The notes: a model not told the origin generated them from the sequence alone. A stretch of 27,513 bases of DNA from Russula earlei (GCA_025769875.1 JAGFNK010000652.1:1-27513); one strand, 5' to 3'; positions 10,771-19,957 are shown, numbered from the stretch's first letter. Program-made: numbers and translations.

Positions 10771-11411
10771 TGTCTTGGATGGACAGGTGATGGCAGCCAT
10801 CAATCAGGTCTCCACTTAGTACTCTTGTCTTGAGTTTTATCAAGAACTAGGTTGACATTCACTTCCTTGGTCCAACAGTCACACTCTTACTCACCCATAC
10901 ATCCTTAGACACACTACAGTACTGTAACAATTGGTGTTGGCTGCATGCAAGTGTTAGATGAGGCATTGCTGCATATTGATTGCATTGGCTGTGGCAAGGG
11001 AGCAGCTGCTGCTGCTCCTTGCCATAGTCCATGGAAAGTCACTTGAGGTAGAGTGCACCAAGACCAGAGCCTATGTTGTGAAGCCAAAGAAGCCTGAAGG
11101 CCAGAACAGTTGTCAGCTTGATAATGATGATGCAGCCAGTGTGCCAGTACTCTTCAGTGATCCAGTAGCAATGGCCTGGTTGTGCACAGAAAATGCAGCC
11201 ATTTTGCCTCAGCATGCAGCAGAAATAGGTGGAGACAGAGTCATATAGAGGTGGCATTGCACAGTGAGGAGATGGTGTGTGGACCTGACATGTGATGGCC
11301 AGCATTCAATGTGCAGAGATGTGTAAGCCCTTAGCAAGCTGCTGCACAGCATGACTTCAGTCATACATAACTCTTGTCTCATGGGCCATCATCAATGATC
11401 CTCAGTGCTCC
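10771..11411. other. Unassigned CpG-poor repeat DNA
   Basis: A 96-codon plus-strand frame at 10958-11248 ends with a TAG and resembles no known family. The stretch sits between the pyrimidine-rich relic and the solo LTR and has no CpG that I can find. It is probably old transposon sequence. The last five bases, GCTCC at 11407-11411, are the left target-site duplication of the solo LTR. Confidence 0.35.
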
Positions 11412-12024
11412 TGTTGTGATTTACCCCCTTGTCGGTTCGCCCATTACTCTCTTGTTATTGTTCCCCCTTTACCACCCTCTTTCTCTTGGTTACCGTTTCA
11501 TCCCTTGATGTCGATGGTCCCTTACTGTTTCATGTATTGTGTTTCACCTATTGTGTTTCACCTATTGTTGAGTTACCTTTGCTATTGGCTCACCTTTATC
11601 TATTGTTCTGCTTATAGTACTGTACAGCCTCGCTACATACAGTATTTAAGCGCCTGTAGAAGCTGGGGAATGCCCCAAGCTTAGCTTTGTCCCATTTCCT
11701 GTCGCATCCCTTGCCCTGTACCCTCTCTCAATCACAAACTCTGCTTGTGCTGGCCTACACCTTGCTTGACCTAAGCACACCTCAAGGAACCCTTGTGTTC
11801 CTCTTCCTCCTCTGCCTCTCTTTCATCGTCCTCCTCTTCTGTGAAACCAGGAGATCAACTCTGTCTGCGGACTGAGTCATTGTCTGACTCAGCCTTGAGA
11901 CGCTAAAACCATTGAACCGGTCTTCTTGAGCCGGCCCCACTGAACCCTTGAACCAAGTCACAGGGACTTGGCCCCACTGAACCTTGAGCTAACGCTCTAA
12001 TGGCCGCGACGCCGTTACAGCTCC
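11407..12024. mobile_element. Solo LTR with GCTCC target-site duplication
   Basis: The LTR is 11412-12019 (608 bp), beginning TGTTGTGATTTACC and ending GACGCCGTTACA, with the required TG...CA termini. It is flanked by perfect 5-bp direct repeats GCTCC at 11407-11411 and 12020-12024. A TATTTAAG box at 11643-11650 is a plausible promoter TATA. No internal gag-pol sequence or second LTR accompanies it, so it is a solo LTR left by recombination between two LTRs of one element. Superfamily (Ty1 or Ty3) cannot be decided from an LTR alone. Its CpG density far exceeds the surroundings, indicating a younger insertion. Orientation is inferred as plus from the TATA position. Confidence 0.85.
11643..11650 (+). 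promoter_or_regulatory. TATA-like box in the solo LTR
   Basis: TATTTAAG lies about 230 bp into the LTR, where an LTR promoter TATA would fall just before the R region. It could drive transcription rightwards into the transposon island. Activity is not shown by sequence alone. Confidence 0.4.
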
Positions 12025-12060
12025 TTTGCCATCTTGGCAACATCCTCAAGCTCTTTTAGA

Positions 12061-12832
12061 ATGGCTAGGGAAAAGAGACAGAACCCTGTGACTCCATCAC
12101 CTAAGAAAAGGTCAACAAAGTGGGCTTGTGCAACCCAGGGTCAGAACCAGGAAATTGAAGATGTCCATCTGCCTGGTGGTATGCTCCAACCAACCTTCTT
12201 TGTTCAAAGTATGTGGCTTTCAATTTGTGTGGTATTATCAGCACTTACATATGTGGTTATACCAATAGCAGCCACAACAACAGCTGTGTCGGCCTTGTCA
12301 ACTCCAAGACATCCTTATGTTACATTTGACCCAGATGTGATCACAGCTAGTGGCAGCACATTATAGCTCAATCAAGCTCCAGGATCTGGTGTTGATGATC
12401 CTTTCATTAGCTCTGAAACATAGATCTTAGATATATGCTAGGCAACATATATGTATATTCCTTTATATAATCAACAAAAACTAAATTTTGTTCAACTATG
12501 AACAGAATATTTCTTCCCAATGCTGCTGTGGATGATGAAGACTTCAACCTCAATACATCCTCCCTCTTCTCAGACACTGAGGATGCTATTGTACCATCTA
12601 TGCCATCTTGTCATAGACAGCAGCAGGCAGAAATCTGAACAGGGCCAGCAGGCAGCAGAAAGGCCAATCTTGCTGCTTATACTCTTTCTCTCTTTGAGAA
12701 AGATGATGACAAAAGATAATGTACATTCTGCTTATAAGGGATCAGATGAAATTAATGGTTTGCTAAATCTTTTGATCAAAGTAATGGCACATACAGTTCA
12801 GGGCTATGGTAAATTGACTGTAACAACCTTAT
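12061..12832 (+). pseudogene. hAT-like transposase relic, 5' part
   Basis: An open frame from the ATG at 12061 reads MAREKRQNPVTPSPKKRSTK and later EIEDVHLPGG, then a hydrophobic stretch (WLSICVVLSALTYVVIPIAA) to a TAG at 12364. Further on, a broken frame reads NAAVDDEDFNLNTSSLFSD, then TGA at 12636-12638, then TGPAGSRKANLAAYTLSLF and EKDDDKR, then TAA and a CTFC Cys pair. The acidic linker followed by a Cys pair looks like the N-terminal side of a BED/hAT transposase, but this half alone is not diagnostic. I link it to the clear hAT C terminus at 15345-15611 by strand and shared CpG loss. The Tc1 element at 12834 interrupts it. Confidence 0.45.
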
Positions 12833-12833
12833 A

Positions 12834-13054
12834 CAGTGACCCAAAAAACCGTTCAAATGTTTTGTACATTTTCATTGTATTGACCATATCTAGAGAACCA
12901 CTGCAGCTAATAACATGTAACTAGGTTTGTTTTCAAGCTCTACATCATAGCTTTGTAACGGTATACTTTATACAGCATAAGCATAATTATTTAGGAATAT
13001 ATAAGGTATGTTTGCTGGTGTACCCATTTGAACAGTTTTTTGGCCTTGGTAAGT
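12834..13054. repeat. Left terminal inverted repeat of the Tc1 element
   Basis: About 216 bp matching the reverse complement of 14238-14453 with scattered differences. The outer motif (CCAAAAAACCGTTCAAATG) is repeated in inverted orientation at the inner end (13025-13050, CATTTGAACAGTTTTTTGG). These two sites per end are probable transposase binding sites. Confidence 0.88.
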
Positions 13055-13149
13055 GAATTCATTATTTCTCAGATTAAGATTCATATTCTTTCCCCAGAGG
13101 GCTAAAATCGAACATGGAGGTCATGTGACCTATAATAAACTCAAACCAT

Positions 13150-14211
13150 GTGCAAATAAGCCAAAACCGCTGCTTCTTCTTCACCAACAATATCATGAAG
13201 TCTCTTCTTCCTCATGAAGTCAACTACATCATCTCCCTTCTCCAGGCCAACCATTCAGTTCATAACATTGCCAAGGCAGCACACAGAAGCATTGGTTCAA
13301 TCACCAACATTCGCCAGAAATACCTTCCTGACCTTCCAAAGTCCTCTGGAGGTCGTCCTTCCAAGCTCTCTAACCTTGACATCCACTTTGCCACACGCCT
13401 TCTTAGCTCTGGAGAAGCAGATACTGCTCCTCAGGTTGCTAGAAGGTTGGAGGTCATCAAAGAGTCCACTATCTCCAATCAGACCATTCGAAACTACCTT
13501 AACAAGGCAGGCTTGAAGGCAGTTACAAAGAAGAAGAGGCCTTACCTTAAACCAAGTCACTATAGGGCCAGAAAGGACTTTGCAGAAAAGTACCTATACT
13601 GGACTGTGGAGGACTGGAAGAGGGTAATTTGGTCAGATGAGACCAAAATCAATCGTATGGGCTCAGATGGCAAGAAATGGGCTTGGAAAAAAAGAGGAGA
13701 GCACCTTTCTGAATGCCTTGTTCAGCCAACAGTCAAACATGGAGGAGGTTCCTTGATGTTGTGGGGCTGCATGTCTTGGGAAGGAGTTGGGCATGCAGCA
13801 AAGATTGATGGAAAGATGGATGCTGAACTTTATTGCAGCATTTTGGAGGATGAACTACTTGCATCTATCAAGTATTTCAAGAAGAAATGCAAAGATACCC
13901 TCTTTCAACAGGACAATGCCTCTATCCACAAGAGCAGGCTTGCCACATCTTGGTTCCAAGACCACAGAATTCAGGTCATGGACTGGCCAGCTCAATCCCC
14001 AGACCTCAATCCTATTGAGCATCTTTGGGCTCATCTCAAAAAGAAGCTTGCAGCTTATCCAATACCCCCTAAGGGAATCAATGAACTTTGGGAGTGCACA
14101 CAGCTGGAATGGGAGGCTATTGATCAAACTGTTGTGCAGAATTTGATAGAAAGTATGCCTAGGAGGGTGGAAGAGGTGTTCAAAGCAAATGGAGGATACA
14201 CAAACTACTAA
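13150..14211 (+). CDS. Tc1/mariner DD34E transposase
   Basis: An uninterrupted 353-codon frame, the usual Tc1 transposase length. Residues from about 17 form a helix-turn-helix DNA-binding region (LLPHEVNYIISLLQANHSVH), followed by the GGRPSKLS linker that resembles a GRPR minor-groove motif and a second HTH (VARRLEV...SNQTIRNYL). The catalytic triad is visible: D in VIWSDETK, D in FQQDNASIHK, and E in SPDLNPIEHLW. There are exactly 34 residues between the second Asp and the Glu, so it is DD34E. A second in-frame Met at 13195 (MKSLLPHE) is a plausible true start, since the first 15 residues look like untranslated leader. Most Arg codons are AGA/AGG, in line with the low CpG content. No intron is needed. 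Confidence 0.95.
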   Translation: MQISQNRCFFFTNNIMKSLLPHEVNYIISLLQANHSVHNIAKAAHRSIGSITNIRQKYLPDLPKSSGGRPSKLSNLDIHFATRLLSSGEADTAPQVARRLEVIKESTISNQTIRNYLNKAGLKAVTKKKRPYLKPSHYRARKDFAEKYLYWTVEDWKRVIWSDETKINRMGSDGKKWAWKKRGEHLSECLVQPTVKHGGGSLMLWGCMSWEGVGHAAKIDGKMDAELYCSILEDELLASIKYFKKKCKDTLFQQDNASIHKSRLATSWFQDHRIQVMDWPAQSPDLNPIEHLWAHLKKKLAAYPIPPKGINELWECTQLEWEAIDQTVVQNLIESMPRRVEEVFKANGGYTNY

Positions 14212-14237
14212 TTTTTGGCATATACCCTATTTAGATA

Positions 14238-14453
14238 CCAAGGCAAAAAAACTGTTCAAATGGATACACTGGAAGAAATACCTTATATCTTCTTACATAA
14301 TTATGTTCATAGTATATATAGTATTTCATTACAAAGCTATGATGTAGAGCTTTAAAACAAGCCCACTAACATGTTATCAGCTGCAGTGGTTCTCTAGATA
14401 TGGTTAATACAATGAAAATGTACAAAACATTTGAATGGTTTTTTGGGTCACTG
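14238..14453. repeat. Right terminal inverted repeat of the Tc1 element
   Basis: Pairs with 12834-13054. The inner end (14238-14263) reads CAAGGCAAAAAAACTGTTC and is an inverted copy of the outer terminal motif, mirroring the left side. The last bases GGGTCACTG meet the TA target duplication. Confidence 0.88.
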
Positions 14454-14455
14454 TA

Positions 14456-15611
14456 GAGGCATCTGTATATATATTATATGCAGGACTGAATTTCTGAGTA
14501 TGAGAGACTTCAGCTTACAGTTAGGGCCAAGGATGCTTTAGAGGCAATTTCAGCCTTTCAAGGCACAAATATTGAGTCTCAAACTCAGCAAAGACAAAAG
14601 TTTACTCAGGAACTCTTTACTTATGTCATTGCAGAGTTGATCATTACTACAGATCTGGTGTGTATTATTTTATTTTTGTCTTGTTGATAATGCTTATTTA
14701 TAGCCTATCAGTATTGTGGAGGCTAAGGAGTTTAGAAGTCTCCTTTTACTCAAAACTTAAATGGCATCAAAATGAACATGAAGAGGTTAAATTATATTAT
14801 TGAAGATGTAGACAAGCTAGAAGAATATCAACAGAAAATTGCTAATATTCCAGCTTTAAAATTATCTATCAGTTAGTGGCCTTATTTTAATGTATGTTTT
14901 TTAGTTCTAAACCCAAGATTTAAGTTACAGTGATTTAGAAAACAAGGCTCTTTCTCTACAGAGACAGCAAGATTGACTCCTCTTGAAGGTGTACATTTTT
15001 TATTTTACTTTTTTCTACATTATGTTTGTTTATGATCAAGCACTTTAGCTTGAGGGTTATTATGTACATTCTAGAGCCAAGTGAACAACCTCAATTTCAA
15101 GCTACTAGATTGCTAGAAAGACATCTAAGAGCCCTTGAACTGCTTGAACTTGATGAAGATCAGAAAGCAGACTCTAAGACACAAAACTTATCTACTAAAG
15201 TAGATAGGTATCTTGGTGTTTTATCTAGAGGAAATGCTGATAATCTTGCTTTCTGGGCAGTAAGCCTTTTTTTATAATTTAGGGATCACACTTAAATAGT
15301 TGTAAGAAAACCCACATCAATTCCCAAAACTATTCAAGCTAGCAATGGATATACTTTCAATACAGGCCTCTTCAGTTCCATATGAAAGGGGATTTTCATC
15401 TAGCAAAGAAACAGTAACAGCTAGAAGAAACTCATTTAGCCCTGGCCTTATAGAGGCCCTTCAACTTTTGAAGTTTTCAACAAAGCAAGGCAGAGGTATA
15501 AGTTTCATGAAGGGCTTTGACATGAAAGAGGAACTTACTGAGCTGGTAGGAAAAGAGCAAGGACAGCCAGTTAAAGATTTATACACATTTATTCATAGTT
15601 TGCAGGTTTAA
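14456..15611 (+). pseudogene. hAT transposase relic, C-terminal part with dimerisation domain
   Basis: Exon-like blocks in order: 14490-14657 (EYERLQLTVRAKDALEAISA then FQGTN...ELFTYVIAELI); about 15073-15258 (ATRLLERHLRALELLELDED ... YLGVLSRGNADNLAFWA) ending at a GTAAG donor; and about 15310-15611 (ENPHQFPKLFKLAMDILSIQ, ASSVPYERGFSSSKETVTAR, then LIEALQLLKFS). The last block is the hAT C-terminal dimerisation domain, whose ILSIQASSVPxERxFSSSK core is characteristic. A TGA at 14487-14489 opens the first block where an Arg would fit. There is no room for the full catalytic core, so an internal deletion has occurred besides the Tc1 insertion. The gene is dead. Confidence 0.75.
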
Positions 15612-15839
15612 TGACTTGATGTACTTTGTGTGATCCTGTGGAATGTAGTGTTTTGCTGCATCATTGTGTATTGTTGTATGGCCAGATGCTGCTGCTGCTG
15701 TTGTGTTGCCATAGCTGTGGTGGTGTTGGCTTTATAGCATTGAGGGGTGAGCTTGAAAGAAGATGGTGGCACATTTGGACAATGGTGCACAAGTGGGTGA
15801 GGAGGTGAGACAAAAAGTTGCATGCTGCATGCTTCCTAA

Positions 15840-16640
15840 GGTAGTGGTGAGTCTTAGGCATTGATGAACTTCTGGTGGTGGCAATTGTTCCAGTTTCTCT
15901 AAGGGGGCAGCATGCTTTTGTTCTTGGGGTGTTCTTCTGAGTATTCTTCATGAACTTCTTCAGGTGGGTGAGGCAGTGTGGCAGTGGGTGGCAAAAATGA
16001 TAGCATAGTGGAGTTAGAAGGGGTAGGTGGTGGCAGCAAGTCAAAGAGTGGCAGAAAAGATATAGTTGGTGAGTGCAAGTCCATAGACACAGGTGTGAGA
16101 GGTGGTGGGTCAAGCAGGGGTAGAGGCAACACAGGAGGCAGGGCTGATGCAGTTGTAAGTGGCAAGAGGCTGAGATGTGCAGGGGGCACTGAGATGGTGG
16201 CAGAAAAGGACAAAGCAGAGACAGCAATGGTTCTGACTGGCATGGCAGCAAGACTGACTGTGGCTGCTGGTGCAGCTGGTGCTGAGACTGTTCTTAGGAC
16301 AGTGAGTGAGACAGAGGCAGGGAGGGGGCAAAGGACAAGGCAGAGATGACAGCAGGACAGGCTGGGGCCAAGAGAGAGGTGGCTGTGGTGGGGGGTGGAG
16401 CAGTAGTGATAGCTGGCAGGACTGGTCCAATTGGGGCAACTGCTTTAGTGGGAAAAACAGGCAATAATGATGGAAAGGCAGAGGTGGTAGCAAGGCAGGT
16501 ATGGCAGGTATGGCAGGTGTGAAGGCTGAGGGTGCAAAGATGATGGCAGGTGGGACCAGAATGTCAGAGGCAATGATGGGTGAGAGAAAGGGCATGGCAG
16601 TGATGGCAGATGAGAGTGAAATGGCTGAGGTGATGACAGG
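15840..16640 (-). pseudogene. Purine-skewed relic encoding a Pro/Ala-rich tract
   Basis: The plus strand is rich in A and G. The minus strand gives long overlapping open frames without clean coding signal. The most protein-like reading switches frame several times: PQPVITSAISLSSAITAMPF, later FPTKAVAPIGPVLPAITTAP, then VSALSFSATISVPPAHLSLL and finally LPHPPEEVHEEYSEEHPKNK. That pattern suits a decayed, intrinsically disordered transposon-associated protein. It has no CpG. It ends near the hAT terminus and may be the neighbour of, or part of, the same element. A real present-day gene is unlikely. Confidence 0.4.
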
Positions 16641-18069
16641 CTGAGGGCTTTCCCACTGCTCTGAGAGCTATGCACCTTTGGGCTCAAAGGTCCTCACAGG
16701 GGTGGAACAGAACCAGTTGTCATCCAGCACTTGGGGGTCTTGGTCAGGAGGACCAATTTCTCACTCCCACCAGATGTCTCCATGGCTTTTGGATGTCAAC
16801 CATTCATGTCCCAGCTGGAGCCAATGTGGTAGCGGAAAGTGTATGCTTGAGCTGAATAAGGTGGATCTCCAATTGAAATGGTGGGTGCTGAAGATGTTCA
16901 AGATCAAGATCAGACCAGCGACAGGTATCGATCGTCGTCATGCTATGTATGACCTCGGGTGGACTTTTTGACTTGTAGGTACATCGAATCTGGGTCTCTG
17001 TCAATTTAGTAAATATAATCCTCCAATTTTACTGGAAATGTGGGTACAGTACCGTAATTACCAGTACATTCGCAGACCATGTCCAACGCCTGTGGCAAAA
17101 GAAAAGCGAGGACGAGCCCGAGTCTATCTTTCGTATTCCGTTGGTTTTTGGCTCTGGTTCTCTTCAACAGCGAGGGGTGACCGCTGAGCGCTGAGCTGGG
17201 TGCACTCCGCATGCGACCAAGACGGCAACAATTCGATTTGTATGGAGGTCCGCGCCCGAGGATTGTCCGATGCATCGAATGTGAGCAGAAAGGAGTCGAA
17301 AATGAAGGGAAGACATTTCGATGCAGAATACGGATGTTGATTATGGCCGGACGTACAACGACGGCAATAAGAGTTCACAAACTCGCAAATCGCGAATGAT
17401 GCGCGTAATATCGTCGTAGTCACGAAGTGTTGGGCCTCCGATGACGGTGGCACGCCCGAATCAGATACGCCACGAAAACGACCTTCGGCGCTCGTTTGAA
17501 GCAATTTCTGGTTGGGAGTCAATTGGCGCGGTGCCCAGGCGCATATCCAGTCGTCGCACCAGTCTCTGGCGTCCCCATCCTTGCCAGAGCAGCACTCGGT
17601 GTTTCTGTGCTGGCACACAATCCAGTTCTGCGCTACACATGCAGAATACCATGCCCTTGACAATGGCATTTCTCATCTCTCTTGCACTCCCCAAAACCCT
17701 GACTGACACGTAATTCTCCGTACAGCGAGCACATACTACTACATGCTAGAGTCAAAAGCTACTGTCGGCCACGTCAAGACGATCATTGGTATTGATGTCG
17801 TGCATTGATGTCGTTGAGTTTAGGGGGATGTCCATCCCCAATACTTAACACCCTAGATCTAATTCTTGAAAGATTTCGGTGATAGCCACTAGTTGGGATG
17901 TACCGACGGCGTGGAGACAGACTTAGAAGTAGGATCAGAATGCATGTATTATGATGCAACTACGTGGTAATCATACAACGAACGGCCAAGTGTGCCCAAC
18001 ATCTTGTTGTCCCCAGTAATCAAGGTAGCACACAAACAAGAACGATGAAATAATGAAGTGATGATATGG
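16641..18069. other. Right edge of transposon island and gene-free DNA
   Basis: CpG reappears at about 16833 and is normal from 16915. I see no gene with certainty. A 181-codon minus-strand frame at 17669-17124 is open but has no recognisable motif apart from scattered Cys (ECCSGKDGDARDWCDDW), and I treat it as unproven. A short direct repeat of ATTGATGTCGT(T/G) lies at about 17790-17815. The last part (17880-18069) is downstream of the copper-fist gene and probably its 3' untranslated region. Confidence 0.4.
17124..17669 (-). CDS. Unproven hypothetical ORF, 181 aa
   Basis: The longest open frame in the 1.2-kb normal-composition stretch right of the transposon island. It begins MPLSRAWYSACVAQNWIVCQ and ends PTEYER. 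No signal peptide, membrane segment or known domain is visible. Cysteines cluster in the first 45 residues. Other frames are also open for 60-90 codons here, so chance is a serious alternative. Confidence 0.2.
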   Translation of the reverse strand: MPLSRAWYSACVAQNWIVCQHRNTECCSGKDGDARDWCDDWICAWAPRQLTPNQKLLQTSAEGRFRGVSDSGVPPSSEAQHFVTTTILRASFAICEFVNSYCRRCTSGHNQHPYSASKCLPFIFDSFLLTFDASDNPRARTSIQIELLPSWSHAECTQLSAQRSPLAVEENQSQKPTEYER

Positions 18070-19957
18070 TCAGAATAACACCGATATAGGGCCAGAATAA
18101 GAAGCGTCAAAAGAGTCCAACGATGGATGCGCAAGGTTCGGAGCGGACGAGCGGTAAGGCAAGGCATAAGCCGGCCCAACACCATTTCCCACGAGAGGGG
18201 ATGCAATGTCCGAGGCCAGGCGGCGCACGCGAGATATCGAAGGAGGAAGGAACGATCCCGTCGTGGTACCATTGGTGTCCTCTATTGAGGGTGGATAGAG
18301 ACTGGAAATGTCACTCGCGACGGATGAGGTGGAGGATGCTCTACTGCGAGGGGGAGGCACGTCGAGCATGGTGATATTTGAGGATACGCAACGTGCGCGT
18401 TCGCCGGCAAAGGAGGTGGCTAGTAGATCTGCCGGGTCATGATCATCACAGCGACGTTGACAGCGCATGCAATAATCGCCGAAGCGCATTCTTTGATCAC
18501 GAGAGCATATGCACTGGCTGGTGGGCTCATGGAACACATCGGGTAGGCTGTCGAGCGTTATCGGCATGGGTTCGACGATCTTGGGGAGGTCAAGGAGGGG
18601 ATAATCGACCATTTCCTGTTTGGAAACGTCTTCAAAGGAAGGGGGGATCATCTGAATACTCTCGAACCACTCGTCTAATGGTTCAAACTGCTGGCGGCCA
18701 TCTTGCGGAGTCGTCGGCGGTGTCGGAGCAGGATGAGGAGGAACCTCGGAAATAGGGAAGCAGCCATTACAAGAACCTGGATTGGAACAAGCTTCTCGAC
18801 TGGTCCACGCACCCGGTCCTCGGTGCTGTAGGCAAGGCGAACACGCACACGTTTTCCCGCAGGTACACGAGCCCCGGAACCCGGCTGGAAACTCTGGCGG
18901 TTCCAACTCATCTTGAAAATCCGGCATAGACGAAGGTGGGAATGTTTTCTGGGAAAAAGAATGCCCCGAACTGTCACTGGACCACGCCATTAGATCTGTT
19001 GATCGGTGCGCCGCCATGCCATTCTCGGAAAGGCTATCAGCGTGCCCTTCCTCGGAAGAATAGTGATGCTCCTCGTAAGCACGACCGTAAGGGCTGAAAA
19101 AGGCGGATCCGTGGGAGAAGCGGTGACCGTGGGGATAGGCTTGTAATGCGACGTGTTCGTGCAAGGACGACTGCGGAGCGGGGCGAGGAAGGACGGGACG
19201 TAGTGCATGTAGGCTCAGTGGAATGGGAGCACTCAAAGCACCCGACGACGAGACGAGTGGAGGCGGCCCAGCGTCTTTGGCTTTCGAGCGGGTGGGTTTC
19301 TTGGCGCTGGAACAGTGGCAATCCGCACCGTCCTTACAGCGGCAAACGCAGGCTGATGGATGGTGAGCTCCGTGAATCGCAAGGGGAACGAGATACCCAC
19401 TTGTGAGATCCACAGGAGAAAACGAGTCGTTCGAGTGCGTGGCAACCGACGCCCCAAGGACTTGAGGCAATCCATCGGGAAACGCGGCGCTCGCTAAAAC
19501 CCTCGCTAAATTGCCTGGAATTGTGGGGAGTCCCTTACGGATCAAATCCCCTGCATGGGATATTGACTGCATAGGCTGGCTCACCTTTCTTGCGAACAGG
19601 GACGAGCTCCTTATCTGATGGGTGCTCTTTGGCTTCGCACATGCACTTGACGTGTACTTGTTTTGTCTTTCGGAGCTCACGACAGTGCTCGCATTGGGTG
19701 ATAGGGCGGCCCTTCTTCTTTATCTCAAAAAGAGGGCGATCTGTGTGTTTGCAGGCAGAGGAGCGATGACCTTTGATACATGCTTCGCTGTGCAGTGATT
19801 ACCGATGAGCAAACAAAGAAATAGATAGAAGAGAGGGAGGGGGGAAGACACACCAGGCGTATTTTTTGTCGCTGATGAGAACCTAAACGACGGGAAAGTG
19901 AGTGGGGGGGGGAGGAGAGAAGCGGGCTTGAAGTAGGGGTGACGGAGAGCGTACCAT
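18070..19957 (-). CDS. Copper-fist transcription factor (CUF1/MAC1/ACE1-like)
   Basis: Four minus-strand exons: 19957-19955 (just the ATG), 19882-19854, 19787-19585 and 19493-18070, about 552 residues. Splicing joins M to VLISDKKYAC, then EACIKGHRSSACKHTDRPLF, KKKGRPITQCEHCRELRK and VHVKCMC: a complete copper fist with C-x2-C-x8-C-x-H metal ligands and the RGRP-like minor-groove motif. The long C-terminal exon carries Cys clusters: CVCRCKDGADCHC, CTCGKTCACSPCLQH (C-x-C-x3-C-x-C-x2-C-x2-H, close to the Mac1/Cuf1 copper-sensing repeat) and CICSRDQ...YCMRCQRRC. It should be a nuclear copper-responsive regulator; whether it acts at low or high copper is not decidable here. The last intron could instead be 34 nt (19584-19551); I prefer 91 nt because it yields the conserved AFPDGLP..LGASV right after the fist. 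Confidence 0.88.

Larger units (their letters stand above)
12832..14455 (+). mobile_element. Complete Tc1/mariner element with TA target duplication
   Basis: The element proper is 12834-14453 (1,620 bp). Its ends are perfect inverts, CAGTGACCCAAAAAACC on the left and the complement ending GGGTCACTG on the right, flanked by TA at 12832-12833 and 14454-14455, the signature of Tc1/mariner insertion. Long terminal inverted repeats of about 216 bp surround a single intact transposase gene. It inserted into the hAT relic. Both termini, the target duplication and the coding frame are intact, so it is structurally complete; mobility cannot be judged from sequence. Confidence 0.93.
8060..16830. other. 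CpG-depleted transposable-element island
   Basis: By eye, 8060-11411 contains only about three CpG dinucleotides, 12025-12833 one, and 14454-16830 none, although flanking genes are CpG-rich. Two insertions inside stand out: the solo LTR (11412-12019, about 17 CpG) and the Tc1 element (12834-14453, about nine). TG and CA are common throughout. This is the expected scar of deamination of methylated CpG in silenced repeats, described for basidiomycetes; the methylation itself cannot be seen here. The island is bounded by the ALT1 3' region and by normal-CpG DNA from about 16831. Confidence 0.85.

Noticed and set aside
19551..19584. 34-nt intron in the copper-fist gene
   Set aside because: It keeps the frame but is very short; extending the intron to 19494 joins the fist to the conserved AFPDGLP segment.
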